Shown here: one piece after another, positions 47,283-55,170 of the stretch
Position numbering within the stretch: position 1 is the stretch's first letter
Layout: each line of letters starts with the position of its first letter
From: Lactobacillus isalae
GTDB taxonomy: Bacteria; Bacillota; Bacilli; Lactobacillales; Lactobacillaceae
Length of the DNA stretch: 64,000 nt
NCBI RefSeq assembly: GCF_947539375.1
Contig: NZ_OX443569.1
Span: 1 to 64,000, forward strand
Reading direction: 5' to 3'
The notes under the pieces: model-generated
What the model saw: the letters and a program-made list of their open reading frames with translations, nothing else
Told to the model about the DNA's origin: nothing
Databases searched by the model: none
Made by a program: the position numbers and the translations under genes

Positions 47283-47825
47283 ATGTTTGAGGTAGAAAAG
47301 AAATATAGAATTAAAAATTTAACATCTTTTATTGAAAATTGTAAAAAGAACAAAATAGTTTTTTTAGAAAAATATATTGAAATAGATAAAATTTTTGTAA
47401 ATAGTGAGATAAAGGACTTTAATTTTAAGAAGGGAACTGCCGTTACTCGAATAAGAAAAGTAGAGGGAAAAGATAATTTTATTACTTTAAAGCGAAAGTT
47501 AAGTGACGTTAATTCTTTAGAATTGGAAACTAAGATAGAAGATATCGCGGTAATGGAAAAAATATTATATGAATTGGGATTACATGAATTAGTTACAGTA
47601 CATAAGACTAGACAGAAATCGCAGTTAGAAAATATAAATATTTGTTTAGATAATGTGGATAAGATAGGTTGGTTTGTAGAGTTAGAAATATTGATTAATA
47701 ATAAAAAGAATGTTTTGGAAGCACAACAAAAAATTGACAATTTGGCTGCTCAATTAGAATTATATAAAGATAACATTGAAACTAGAAAATATGATGTATT
47801 AGTATTTGAAAAAAATGATAGATAA
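47283..47825 (+). CDS. CYTH-domain (triphosphate tunnel) protein, CyaB/ThTPase-like
   Basis: The 180-residue protein begins MFEVEKKYRI, the ExExK signature of the CYTH superfamily, and shows the alternating charged strands of the eight-stranded tunnel: TRIRKVEGKDNFITLKRK near 59-76, ELETKIED near 82, and LDNVDKIGWFVELEI near 124. Members hydrolyse or cyclise triphosphorylated substrates (inorganic triphosphate, thiamine triphosphate, ATP to cAMP). Substrate is unknown here. Its ATG follows the previous stop codon without a gap. Confidence 0.75.
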   Translation: MFEVEKKYRIKNLTSFIENCKKNKIVFLEKYIEIDKIFVNSEIKDFNFKKGTAVTRIRKVEGKDNFITLKRKLSDVNSLELETKIEDIAVMEKILYELGLHELVTVHKTRQKSQLENINICLDNVDKIGWFVELEILINNKKNVLEAQQKIDNLAAQLELYKDNIETRKYDVLVFEKNDR

Positions 47826-48561
47826 TAACTTAAAAAAACAATTAGAGCATTTAAATGAAATATATAAATCAGGTCACTGGGGAAGTGATATGCCAGAGGA
47901 TACACGTCCTCAAAATTTAGATCCTAATTCTGAAGTAAATGCTATTTTTTATACATTGCCAACTGCTTTAGACTATCAACGAAATTCTAATACCTTGTGG
48001 AAAAGTGCTACCGCTACTTTTGAAGATAATGAGACTAATTTTGTATTTAATCCACAAGACGTGGTAAATAAAGATTTTACTGAAGTACAGGCAGCTTTAA
48101 CTAAATATAGTTTGGCTTTGCAGAAAAATAAGCAGACACAAATTTGGATTAAACTTTGTCAGACTTTAGATAATAATTTCAATGGAAAAGTAACTGATTT
48201 TTTTGCTTATTTTGACAATGATATTAAAAAAGTTCGTCATTATATGCAGGTAGAGAAGAAAAAGGATTTTCCATACCTGTCTGGTAAAAAATTATGTAAT
48301 TACTGGTTGTATGTGATGTATCTGTATACAAATCTGCCTTTGATTAATACTGATAAAATTTATATTGCTACAGATCGTCATATTATTAGAGCTACGCATA
48401 AACTTGGGCTGATTACAGATGAAGAATTAGAAAGTACAAAAGTACAGGATTATGTAATAAAAGCTTGGATTGAAGCGATAAAGGGTACCAATTATATACC
48501 TATTGATTTTCAATCTGCCCTTTGGTTATGGGCAAGGAATGGGTTTAAAGAAGAATTGTAA
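47815..48561 (+). CDS. HhH-GPD glycosylase-like protein
   Basis: 248 residues. Near residue 165 to 205 the sequence reads YLSGKKLCNYWLYVMYLY, then IYIATDRHIIRATHKLGLI. A Lys-rich helical hairpin followed by D-x-H-hydrophobic-x-R-x-x-x-x-LG is the pattern of HhH-GPD glycosylases, where that Asp activates the sugar C1'. N-terminally, LPTALDYQRNSNTLWKSA is also glycosylase-like. It could cut an N-glycosidic bond in DNA or in a nucleoside-type product. Start is ATG 47815 (or TTG 47806), inside the CYTH gene end. Confidence 0.55.
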   Translation: MIDNNLKKQLEHLNEIYKSGHWGSDMPEDTRPQNLDPNSEVNAIFYTLPTALDYQRNSNTLWKSATATFEDNETNFVFNPQDVVNKDFTEVQAALTKYSLALQKNKQTQIWIKLCQTLDNNFNGKVTDFFAYFDNDIKKVRHYMQVEKKKDFPYLSGKKLCNYWLYVMYLYTNLPLINTDKIYIATDRHIIRATHKLGLITDEELESTKVQDYVIKAWIEAIKGTNYIPIDFQSALWLWARNGFKEEL

Positions 48562-48579
48562 TATTAAAGAGAGAACATC

Positions 48580-49029
48580 ATGAAACATGAACATTCAGCA
48601 GGCGCGATTATCTGGCGCAAGCAAAATAACGAAATCCAATATTTATTAATTCAAAGTCAGCCTTATAAGCAATTTAAGAGTGCATGGGCTTTTTCAAAAG
48701 GACATCTTGAAGCAGGAGAAACAGCGCAAGAAGCTGCAAAACGAGAAATTTTTGAAGAAGTAGGTTTAAAGCCTGAATTTAATTTTGATTTTGGTGAAAG
48801 TTATTCATATCAAGTTACTTCAGAAATTGAAAAGACTGTAACTTTATTTTTAGCAAAATACAATCCTGATCAGAAAATAAAACATCAAGAAAGTGAAATT
48901 AGGCAGACTGCTTGGCTAAACTATGAAGATGCGCAAAAAAGAATTAGAGAGCAAAACTTTAAGGAATTTAGTTTTGAAGATTTATCTTTGATTTTAGCAA
49001 AAGCCAATACTTATTTAGTTAACTATTAG
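48580..49029 (+). CDS. NUDIX hydrolase, Ap4A-hydrolase-like
   Basis: The NUDIX box is complete: GHLEAGETAQEAAKREIFEEVGL near residues 40-62 (23-residue pattern G-x5-E-x7-REUxEExGU). The N-terminal EHSAGAIIWRKQNNEIQYLLIQ and 149-residue length match bis(5'-nucleosyl)-tetraphosphatases of the asymmetric type. It follows the glycosylase-like gene by 18 bp with an AGAGAG site, so it may be the last operon gene, or an older resident. Codon use is less AT-biased than upstream genes. Confidence 0.85.
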   Translation: MKHEHSAGAIIWRKQNNEIQYLLIQSQPYKQFKSAWAFSKGHLEAGETAQEAAKREIFEEVGLKPEFNFDFGESYSYQVTSEIEKTVTLFLAKYNPDQKIKHQESEIRQTAWLNYEDAQKRIREQNFKEFSFEDLSLILAKANTYLVNY

Positions 49030-49105
49030 GAATAAAAGGTGTCTCCCCCCCTTAATTTATTTCTATTTTTTAGTTTTGAAGTAACTGCATAAGAAAATTC
49101 AAAAG

Positions 49106-49134
49106 TAGACAATAACTAAAAGAAATTATATAAT
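49106..49134 (+). promoter_or_regulatory. Promoter of the antitoxin-like small RNA
   Basis: TAGACA, 17-bp spacer, perfect TATAAT. Expected start near 49141. Confidence 0.75.
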
Positions 49135-49140
49135 AGCAAA

Positions 49141-49233
49141 AGCAAAGGAGTTAGTGACTGCTACTCACTAACTCCAATCGTAACTTAAGTATGACTGTGT
49201 TGCTAGCTAATCCTTGTGATTAGCTTTTTTTTA
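49141..49233 (+). ncRNA. Small RNA, candidate antitoxin of a type I toxin-antitoxin locus
   Basis: A compact transcription unit of about 92 nt: promoter, an 11-bp hairpin (GGAGTTAGTGA/TCACTAACTCC, 49147-49175), and a terminator (AGCTAATC/GATTAGCT then T8, 49205-49232). Its 3' end overlaps the end of a converging 32-codon hydrophobic ORF. Its TCACTAACTC segment can pair with TTAGTGA and GAGTTAG in the opposite transcript, near that ORF's ribosome site. This is the layout of par/Fst-type loci. Confidence 0.65.
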
Positions 49234-49318
49234 TTATTGCGTAAGCTTTTGCAATACGTATGGCACAAGTACCAAGAGCACCTAAGATAATGCTTACTGC
49301 AATAGCAAAAGAAATCAC
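49220..49318 (-). CDS. 32-residue hydrophobic peptide, candidate type I toxin
   Basis: Minus-strand frame starting GTG at 49318, with GGAGAG about 12 bases upstream. The peptide has one membrane segment (ISFAIAVSIILGALGTCAIR) and a basic tail (KAYAIIKKS), the usual build of Fst/Ldr/holin-like toxins. Its stop codon lies in the shared terminator hairpin of the converging small RNA. A minus-strand promoter (49438-49466) lies upstream. No clear sequence match to E. faecalis Fst was seen, so the family is uncertain. Confidence 0.55.
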   Translation of the reverse strand: MISFAIAVSIILGALGTCAIRIAKAYAIIKKS

Positions 49319-49437
49319 TTGGCAGTCTAACTCTCCAGTCTACCCAATTATGCATAAGCTTCCACCGCCGTAACTTAAACTATTTGAGGGGTGTGTAGCC
49401 ATGCTAAAAAGTCACTAAGTTCTAACAGGAGCTACCT

Positions 49438-49466
49438 GTTATATTGAACCTAACGTTATTCTACAA
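49438..49466 (-). promoter_or_regulatory. Promoter of the toxin-like transcript
   Basis: On the minus strand, TTGTAG, 17-bp spacer, TATAAC. The resulting transcript would carry a leader of about 110 nt before the 32-codon ORF. Confidence 0.55.
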
Positions 49467-49547
49467 AAAAATTTTTGTATAAGATACACCAGTAGGAAGA
49501 AAAGGACTACTTCTACTGAATTATTTACTTTAAATCTTGACAAGTTC

Positions 49548-49577
49548 AAAGCCGTCGATATCAAATGGCTTTTTATT
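49548..49577 (+). terminator. Terminator-like hairpin upstream of the CoA-transferase gene
   Basis: AAAGCC/GGCTTT with a loop of about 13 bases and TTTTTATTT. What it ends is unclear: perhaps read-through from the NUDIX gene, which lacks a terminator of its own. The rest of 49467-49638 shows no gene. Confidence 0.5.
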
Positions 49578-49638
49578 TCGCATATTTTTATCTAAAATAA
49601 GACTTGAATACAGTTAAAACAAGAAAGTGTACATAAAA

Positions 49639-50826
49639 ATGTCAGAACCAAATTATGCAAAGCTAGAAGCAAGTAATCCTCATTTAGATAAGGATAAGCC
49701 ATATCCATTAGCAGGGATCTTAGTTGTGGACTTCACTCATGTCTTGTCAGGTCCAACTTGTACAAGAATGCTTGCCGATGCAGGTGCACGAGTAATCCAC
49801 ATTGAGAGAAAAACCGGGGATGATACCCGACACATGGGACCATACATTGCGGATGGTTCAAGTGAATATTTCAGAATCTGCAATGCAGGAAAAGAATCAA
49901 TTGCCTTAGATTTGAAAGATCCAAAAGATCATGCTTTAGTCGAAAACATGATTGCTAAGGCTGATATAGTTGTAGAAAACTTCCGTCCAGGTGTTATGGC
50001 GCGTTTAGGTTTTGCTCCAGAAGAAATGGTGAAAAAGTATCCTAAATTAATTTTTGCATCTGTTTCTGGATTTGGACAATATGGCCCTTGGTCAAAACAA
50101 GCAGCTTATGACACAATTATTCAAGCTGTTTCTGGTTTGATGGATGCTACAGGTGAACCAAACGGCAAGCCAACACGTGTTGGAACTTCAGTTTCTGATG
50201 TTGTTGCTGGAATTATGGGATATAGTGCAATTACCACTGCCTTAGTAGCAAGAGAGCGAACAGGAAAGGGTACAACTGTAGATGTTTCGATGCTAGATTC
50301 TACCTTCTCTTTAATGGTGCAAGACCTAATGATTGCTCTTGGGCCACATGAAGTACCACACAGAATTGGCAATCGTCATCCTGATATGTATCCGTTTGAT
50401 ACTTTTGATTGTCAAGATCAGCCAATTGCCATTTGTTGTGGAAATGATCATTTATGGGGATTATTATCTAATGCATTAGGGCATGAAGAATGGATTAATC
50501 AAGCAGATTTTAAGACAAATGATTTGCGTGAGAAAAACTGGCAAGAAGTTAAGAATGCGATGCAAGCTGTGCTTAAAACTAGGACTGCCGCAGAATGGGA
50601 TGAAATTTTGCATAAAGCAGGGGTGCCAGCTGGCTTAGTTTTGAATGTGGATAAGACTAGACGCCTTGATCAAATTATTGAGCGCGGGATGGTTAAGACG
50701 CTACCCGATGGTAATGAAGTTTTAGGTTCGCCACTTAAATATGGAACTTGGAATTCATATGGTTTACAAAAAGATGCACCAAAACTAGACGAACAAGGTG
50801 AGCAGATTCGTAAGGAATTTGAATAA
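49639..50826 (+). CDS. Class III CoA-transferase (CaiB/BaiF/Frc family)
   Basis: A 395-residue family III CoA-transferase that moves CoA between carboxylic acids. LAGILVVDFTHVLSGPTCTRMLADAGARVIHIE near residues 22-54 (interrupted here for length) and KLIFASVSGFGQYGPW..QAAYDTIIQA with the catalytic Asp near 160 are family hallmarks. Start ATG 49639 is preferred over GTG 49627. In oxalate-degrading lactobacilli such genes pair with oxalyl-CoA decarboxylase; none lies beside this one, so the donor and acceptor acids are unknown. Confidence 0.85.
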   Translation: MSEPNYAKLEASNPHLDKDKPYPLAGILVVDFTHVLSGPTCTRMLADAGARVIHIERKTGDDTRHMGPYIADGSSEYFRICNAGKESIALDLKDPKDHALVENMIAKADIVVENFRPGVMARLGFAPEEMVKKYPKLIFASVSGFGQYGPWSKQAAYDTIIQAVSGLMDATGEPNGKPTRVGTSVSDVVAGIMGYSAITTALVARERTGKGTTVDVSMLDSTFSLMVQDLMIALGPHEVPHRIGNRHPDMYPFDTFDCQDQPIAICCGNDHLWGLLSNALGHEEWINQADFKTNDLREKNWQEVKNAMQAVLKTRTAAEWDEILHKAGVPAGLVLNVDKTRRLDQIIERGMVKTLPDGNEVLGSPLKYGTWNSYGLQKDAPKLDEQGEQIRKEFE

Positions 50827-50837
50827 AAATAAACATG

Positions 50838-50880
50838 AAAAAAGATCAAGATTTTCTATTTTTTGAGAATCTTGATCTTT
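50838..50880. terminator. Bidirectional terminator between CoA-transferase and ABC-F genes
   Basis: AAAAGATCAAGATT/AATCTTGATCTTTT stem with a 14-base loop and A/T flanks. Confidence 0.9.
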
Positions 50881-50884
50881 TACT

Positions 50885-52816
50885 TTATTCAAATTCATCT
50901 AGTGCTTCTAAGGCATTTTCCCAGTCATTATTTGCCTGGTCCAATTGCTCTTGAACAGCAGATAATTTTTCTTGTAGTGGTCCAAGCTTTTCAAATGAAG
51001 CGGCAATATCTGGATTTGCCATTTCAGTTTGGATTTCTTGTTCTTCTGCCTCTAATTTTTCAATTCTAGCCTCGGCATCGCTAACTGCACGTTCTAGTTT
51101 TCTCTTTTGAGAATCGCGTGCCTTTTGTTCTTGGTAAGATAGTTTACCTTTATTTTGACTAGCCGATGAAGTAGTTTCAGTTTCTGCTTTTTGTGCTTCC
51201 GCTTCTTGAGCAGCTGCAGCTTGCTTAGCCTTTTCATCTAAATAGTAAGAATAATTACCATTATAGATCTTAGCATGACCGTCGCGAACAGAAATAATCT
51301 TGTTAGCTAATTCATTAATGAAATAACGGTCGTGAGAAACAAAGAGCAGGGTGCCGTCGTAATTATCTAAAGCTTCTTCAAGCACTTCTTTAGCTTCAAT
51401 ATCTAAGTGGTTGGTAGGTTCGTCCATTAATAAGAAATTGTCTTTTTCAAGAGACAAAACAGTTAGAGTAAGTCGAGCTTTTTGACCACCAGATAATTGA
51501 CCAACTGTTTTATCAATATCTTCGGCAGTGAATAAGAAAGAAGCCAAAATAGAGCGAACGTCTTTTTCAGGCATTGTCTTGTGACGGTCCCAAATCGTAT
51601 CAAGAACGGTTTTTGAAGGATCTAAACTTTGGAGTTCTTGGTCATAATAACCAATGTCTAAACTTGCGCCATATTTAATTGAACCATCTTTTGGTTTTAG
51701 CTTTTTCATAATGGTTTTGAGTAGGGTAGACTTACCAATTCCGTTAGGTCCGATAATAGCAACACGGTCATTCTTATTAACTTGGAAGTCAATATCAGAA
51801 ACCATTACTTTATCAGGATAGCCGATAGTCAGATCCTTAGCGATTAGTACTTCTTTTCCAGAAGGACGTTCGCTAGTGAAGTTAATACGAACTTTTTGTT
51901 TATGCTTAGGTGGCTTAATTCGCTCCATCTTGTCTAAAACCTTACGTCTACTTTGAGCACGTTTAGTAGTTGAAGCACGAACTAAGTTCTTTTGGATGAA
52001 TTCTTCTTCTTTTTTGATCTTTTCTTGTTGCTTTTCATAAGCAGCTTCTTGCTGGCTATCCATCAATTCACGTTCTTTAACGTATTGGCTGTAATTACCC
52101 TTGAAAGTAGTCAGCTTGCCAAAGTTTAATTCAAAAATTTGATTAGCTAAGTGATCTAAGAAGTACTGGTCGTGAGAAACAGTAATAATTGCGCCTTGAT
52201 AGTTTTTCAAGAATGCTTCTAACCAATCTAAAGTGTCTAAGTCAAGGTAGTTAGTAGGCTCGTCAAGTAATAATACTGGTGGCTTTTGCAAAAGCAATTT
52301 AACAAAAGCAAGTCTCGTCTTTTCACCGCCAGAAAGGGTGCCAATTACCTTATTCCAAGTATTTTCCTTAAAATTAAATCCGTTAAGAATACTCTTAATT
52401 TCAGCTTGGTAGGTAAAGCCGCCTTCTTGTTCAAAGTTGTAAGCTAATTGATCATAACGCTTGAGCAAGTCTTCATCTTCTGGATGGTCGGCAATTTGCT
52501 CTTGCATTTTGGTGATTTTTTTATTTTTTTCAATTAAATCATTAAAAACAGTAAGCATTTCATCCCAGATTGTTTTGTCTTCATCGAGACCATTTTCCTG
52601 GGCGATGTAGCCGACTTTTAATCCCTTATTAATAGTAAATTGACCACTCGTTGGTTCTTGTTGACCAGTCATGATCTTTAATAAGGTAGTTTTCCCAGCT
52701 CCGTTAGGTCCGACAAGACCGATTCTGGCATTGTCAGGAACCGAGAAAGAAATGTTACTGAAGATAGTATTGCCTCCAAAACGTTGTTCGAGGTCTTGAG
52801 CTTGTGCAATAATCAT
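50885..52816 (-). CDS. ABC-F family ATPase, YdiF/Uup-type
   Basis: 643 residues with two ATPase domains and no membrane segment. Domain 1: GPNGAGKTTLLK near 36, LSGGEKTRLAF near 165. Domain 2: GPNGIGKSTLLK near 358, LSGGQKARLTL near 445. A charged linker near 250-310 and a C-terminal coiled coil (about 560-640) place it with YdiF/Uup rather than antibiotic-resistance ABC-F proteins. It probably acts on stalled ribosomes. Single gene, divergent from rex. Confidence 0.9.
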   Translation of the reverse strand: MIIAQAQDLEQRFGGNTIFSNISFSVPDNARIGLVGPNGAGKTTLLKIMTGQQEPTSGQFTINKGLKVGYIAQENGLDEDKTIWDEMLTVFNDLIEKNKKITKMQEQIADHPEDEDLLKRYDQLAYNFEQEGGFTYQAEIKSILNGFNFKENTWNKVIGTLSGGEKTRLAFVKLLLQKPPVLLLDEPTNYLDLDTLDWLEAFLKNYQGAIITVSHDQYFLDHLANQIFELNFGKLTTFKGNYSQYVKERELMDSQQEAAYEKQQEKIKKEEEFIQKNLVRASTTKRAQSRRKVLDKMERIKPPKHKQKVRINFTSERPSGKEVLIAKDLTIGYPDKVMVSDIDFQVNKNDRVAIIGPNGIGKSTLLKTIMKKLKPKDGSIKYGASLDIGYYDQELQSLDPSKTVLDTIWDRHKTMPEKDVRSILASFLFTAEDIDKTVGQLSGGQKARLTLTVLSLEKDNFLLMDEPTNHLDIEAKEVLEEALDNYDGTLLFVSHDRYFINELANKIISVRDGHAKIYNGNYSYYLDEKAKQAAAAQEAEAQKAETETTSSASQNKGKLSYQEQKARDSQKRKLERAVSDAEARIEKLEAEEQEIQTEMANPDIAASFEKLGPLQEKLSAVQEQLDQANNDWENALEALDEFE

Positions 52817-52983
52817 AATTATTTTTCTCCTAGTGCTTATTTTAACATAGTGAATGTTTTAAATTTTATGAAAATATTATCTTTGTGAAAATTGTTTCTT
52901 GATTTATCCTTAAAGAATGCCTATTATTAGTTTGATTAGTAAATATTTCACATTCGTATTTTATAAAAGAAAGAGGCCTCTTA

Positions 52984-53628
52984 ATGGATGAAATTAAGAT
53001 TCCTAAGGCTACTGCTAGACGCTTGCCACTGTATTATCGCTATTTGATCTTTTTAAATGATGAAGGAAAAGAAAAAGTTTCTTCAACTGAACTTGCTGAA
53101 GCAGTTCAAGTTGACAGTGCTTCAATTCGTCGTGATTTTTCTTACTTTGGTGCCTTAGGTAAGCGTGGCTACGGGTATGATGTTAAGAACTTGCTTAATT
53201 TCTTTAAAAAGATTTTGAACCAAGATACTTTAACTAACGTTGCCTTAGTAGGTGTTGGTAATATGGGACATGCGCTTTTGAATTACAACTTCAAGCGTAC
53301 TAATAATATCAGAATTAGCGCCGCTTTTGACATTAATCCTGAAATTACTGGAACAATTATGTCAGGTGTGCCAGTTTATGATATGAGTGAAATGAAGAAA
53401 CAGCTTCGTGAACAACAAATTACGATTGCAATCCTTTGTGTACCGCAAACGGCAGCGCAAAAGACTGCAAATGAAATGTTTGATGCTGGTATAAAAGGGA
53501 TTATGAACTTTACGCCGCTTCGTTTATCTGCACCTTCAAGCGTCCGTGTTCAAAATGTCGACTTGGCAACCGAACTTCAAACCTTGATTTACTTTTTAGA
53601 CTCAGATAAAGGTAAGAACAAAAAATAA
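52984..53628 (+). CDS. rex: Redox-sensing transcriptional repressor Rex
   Basis: Rex reads the NADH/NAD+ ratio and represses fermentation genes. It has an N-terminal winged helix ([24 protein letters not shown] near 39-62) and a Rossmann domain ([15 protein letters not shown] near 89). 214 residues is typical. Monocistronic, followed by a perfect terminator. Confidence 0.94.
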   Translation: MDEIKIPKATARRLPLYYRYLIFLNDEGKEKVSSTELAEAVQVDSASIRRDFSYFGALGKRGYGYDVKNLLNFFKKILNQDTLTNVALVGVGNMGHALLNYNFKRTNNIRISAAFDINPEITGTIMSGVPVYDMSEMKKQLREQQITIAILCVPQTAAQKTANEMFDAGIKGIMNFTPLRLSAPSSVRVQNVDLATELQTLIYFLDSDKGKNKK

Positions 53629-53648
53629 TTTACTATTAATATGAGTTT

Positions 53649-53679
53649 TGCACAAGCTTAGTTAGGCTTGTGCATTTTT
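53649..53679 (+). terminator. Terminator of rex
   Basis: Perfect TGCACAAGC/GCTTGTGCA stem, eight-base loop, TTTTTC. Confidence 0.9.
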
Positions 53680-53766
53680 CGTACTCTTTTATTTGTAATC
53701 AGATAGGAAATAATTTTAAGATAGATGAGCATAGAATTTTTTTAGTTTAGAAATAAGGTAGATAAA

Positions 53767-54333
53767 ATGATTAAAAAGATTGCAGTTTATTGTGGCGCAC
53801 GGTCAGGTAATCGTCCTGAATACGCAAAGGCTGCTTATGGATTTGGTCAAAAAATGGCAGACCACCAGATTGAGCTAGTCTATGGTGGCGGTAAGTTTGG
53901 TTTGATGCGAGCAGTTGCGGACGGCGTTTTAGAAAATGGTGGTATTGTTCACGGCATTATTACTGAAGAATTAAAAGATCGTGGAGCAGCTTATGAAAAG
54001 GTACAAGATTTTCGTGTAGTTCCAAGTATGGATAAGCGAAAAGATACGATGATGAACTTGGCTGATGGGATGGTTGCTCTTCCTGGCAGTATTGGTACTT
54101 TAGAGGAAATAAGTCAGGCTATTTCCTGGACTGCTATTGGCGATAATGCTAAACCAGTTGCTTTTTATAATTATGCTGGCTTTTATAATTATTTAGATAA
54201 GTTGCTGAAGCGTATGAACCAGGATGATTTTTTAGAAAATATCTATTTAAATGCTGTCTATTTTGAAACTGATTTTGATAAAATTTTGCGGTTTATGGAA
54301 AATTATCAGGCTCCTGCTTATCGCAAGTACTAA
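53767..54333 (+). CDS. LOG-family protein (TIGR00730-type nucleoside phosphate phosphoribohydrolase)
   Basis: 188 residues. The LOG family cuts the base from AMP-like nucleotides (cytokinin-activating type in plants, broader in bacteria). YCGARSG near 8, VYGGGKFGLMRAVAD near 38-52 and the active-site loop LPGSIGTLEEI near 104 are visible. The usual PGGxGTxxE reads PGSIGTLEE here, a Gly to Ser change. The catalytic Arg and Glu are kept. Confidence 0.85.
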   Translation: MIKKIAVYCGARSGNRPEYAKAAYGFGQKMADHQIELVYGGGKFGLMRAVADGVLENGGIVHGIITEELKDRGAAYEKVQDFRVVPSMDKRKDTMMNLADGMVALPGSIGTLEEISQAISWTAIGDNAKPVAFYNYAGFYNYLDKLLKRMNQDDFLENIYLNAVYFETDFDKILRFMENYQAPAYRKY

Positions 54334-54378
54334 TTAGACAAGTGACGAAACTATTATTTCATGCTAGAATCAAGTTAG

Positions 54379-54394
54379 ATTTGTTATAACAAAT
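54379..54394. promoter_or_regulatory. 16-bp palindromic operator before the GntR gene
   Basis: ATTTGTTATAACAAAT, a perfect palindrome 17 bp before the GntR-family start codon. An identical 16-mer lies upstream of the PTS gene at 55171. Confidence 0.85.
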
Positions 54395-54410
54395 TAGGTG
54401 GTGAGTAGAA

Positions 54411-55121
54411 GTGAAAGAAATTCCGAAATATTTGTTAATTGCAGATAAGATTAAGCATGAGATAAAAACCGGAGAATATAATCCTAACGATCAATTACCA
54501 AAAGAGTTTGATTTAGCAAATGCGTATAACGTAAGTAGAATCACAATTCGTAATGCTTTGAGCGAACTAGAAAGACAAGATTTAATTTATCGTATACAAG
54601 GTGCTGGTACGTTTGTAAAAGATACTGAAATTTCTAGTGCGGTTAACTCAGATAGGTTAGAATTAATTAACTTAAAGAAATATAAGCTAAAAGTAACAGA
54701 TTTTGAAGTCGGTCAAGTTAATGAAAAAATTACTAAGGCTCTAGAACTTCAGCCTTACGATATTGTTTATACAGTTAGAAGAGCTGCTTTGAATAAGCAA
54801 GATGTTGTTGCTTTTCAAAAAATTTGCATTCCTGCTAAGATAATTCAAGGAATGAATATGGAAATGCTTGAAAGTTCAATTTATCCTTTAATTAGCCAAA
54901 AAATTGGTCTTAACCCTAAAAAAGCAGTTCGTGATATTTCCTTAGTACATGCAGATAATGACTTAGTTAATAAAAATAAAGTTCAAGACAAGGTTGAAGA
55001 TAAGGAGCCTTTATTAAAGTGGCTACAAAAATCTTATTTAGAAAATGGCAAACCTTTTGAATGGAATGAGACATATTATCGTATTAGTAAGTTTTCAATC
55101 AAAGAAGCAATAATCTTATAA
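54411..55121 (+). CDS. GntR/HutC-type transcriptional regulator
   Basis: 236 residues with an N-terminal GntR winged helix (EIPKYLLIADKIKHEI near 3, FDLANAYNVSRITIRNALSELE near 30-51) and a C-terminal UTRA effector domain. GTG start after TTAGGTGG. The two matching palindromes, one at its own promoter and one at the downstream PTS promoter, indicate that it controls itself and the PTS-esterase genes, released by a sugar or sugar phosphate. Confidence 0.9.
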   Translation: MKEIPKYLLIADKIKHEIKTGEYNPNDQLPKEFDLANAYNVSRITIRNALSELERQDLIYRIQGAGTFVKDTEISSAVNSDRLELINLKKYKLKVTDFEVGQVNEKITKALELQPYDIVYTVRRAALNKQDVVAFQKICIPAKIIQGMNMEMLESSIYPLISQKIGLNPKKAVRDISLVHADNDLVNKNKVQDKVEDKEPLLKWLQKSYLENGKPFEWNETYYRISKFSIKEAIIL

Positions 55122-55155
55122 AGACAATCATTTAAAATTGATTGTCTTTTTTTGT
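55121..55155 (+). terminator. Terminator of the gntR gene
   Basis: AAGACAATCA/TGATTGTCTT, eight-base loop, T7. Confidence 0.9.
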
Positions 55156-55170
55156 TATATCAACTATTGA

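Noticed and set aside
47138-47740. 200-codon minus-strand frame across the CYTH gene
   Set aside because: Low-complexity Phe/Leu/Ser/Ile translation of AT-rich coding DNA; the plus-strand gene has the ExExK motif and operon overlap.
49038-49050. Run of seven C after the NUDIX gene
   Set aside because: Unusual in AT-rich DNA, but outside any gene and with no structure around it; could be phase-variable only if inside an ORF or promoter.
49341-49403. 20-codon minus-strand ORF (MATHPSNSLS...) in the toxin-like leader
   Set aside because: No convincing ribosome site and no clear feature; it might be a leader frame but the evidence is too thin.
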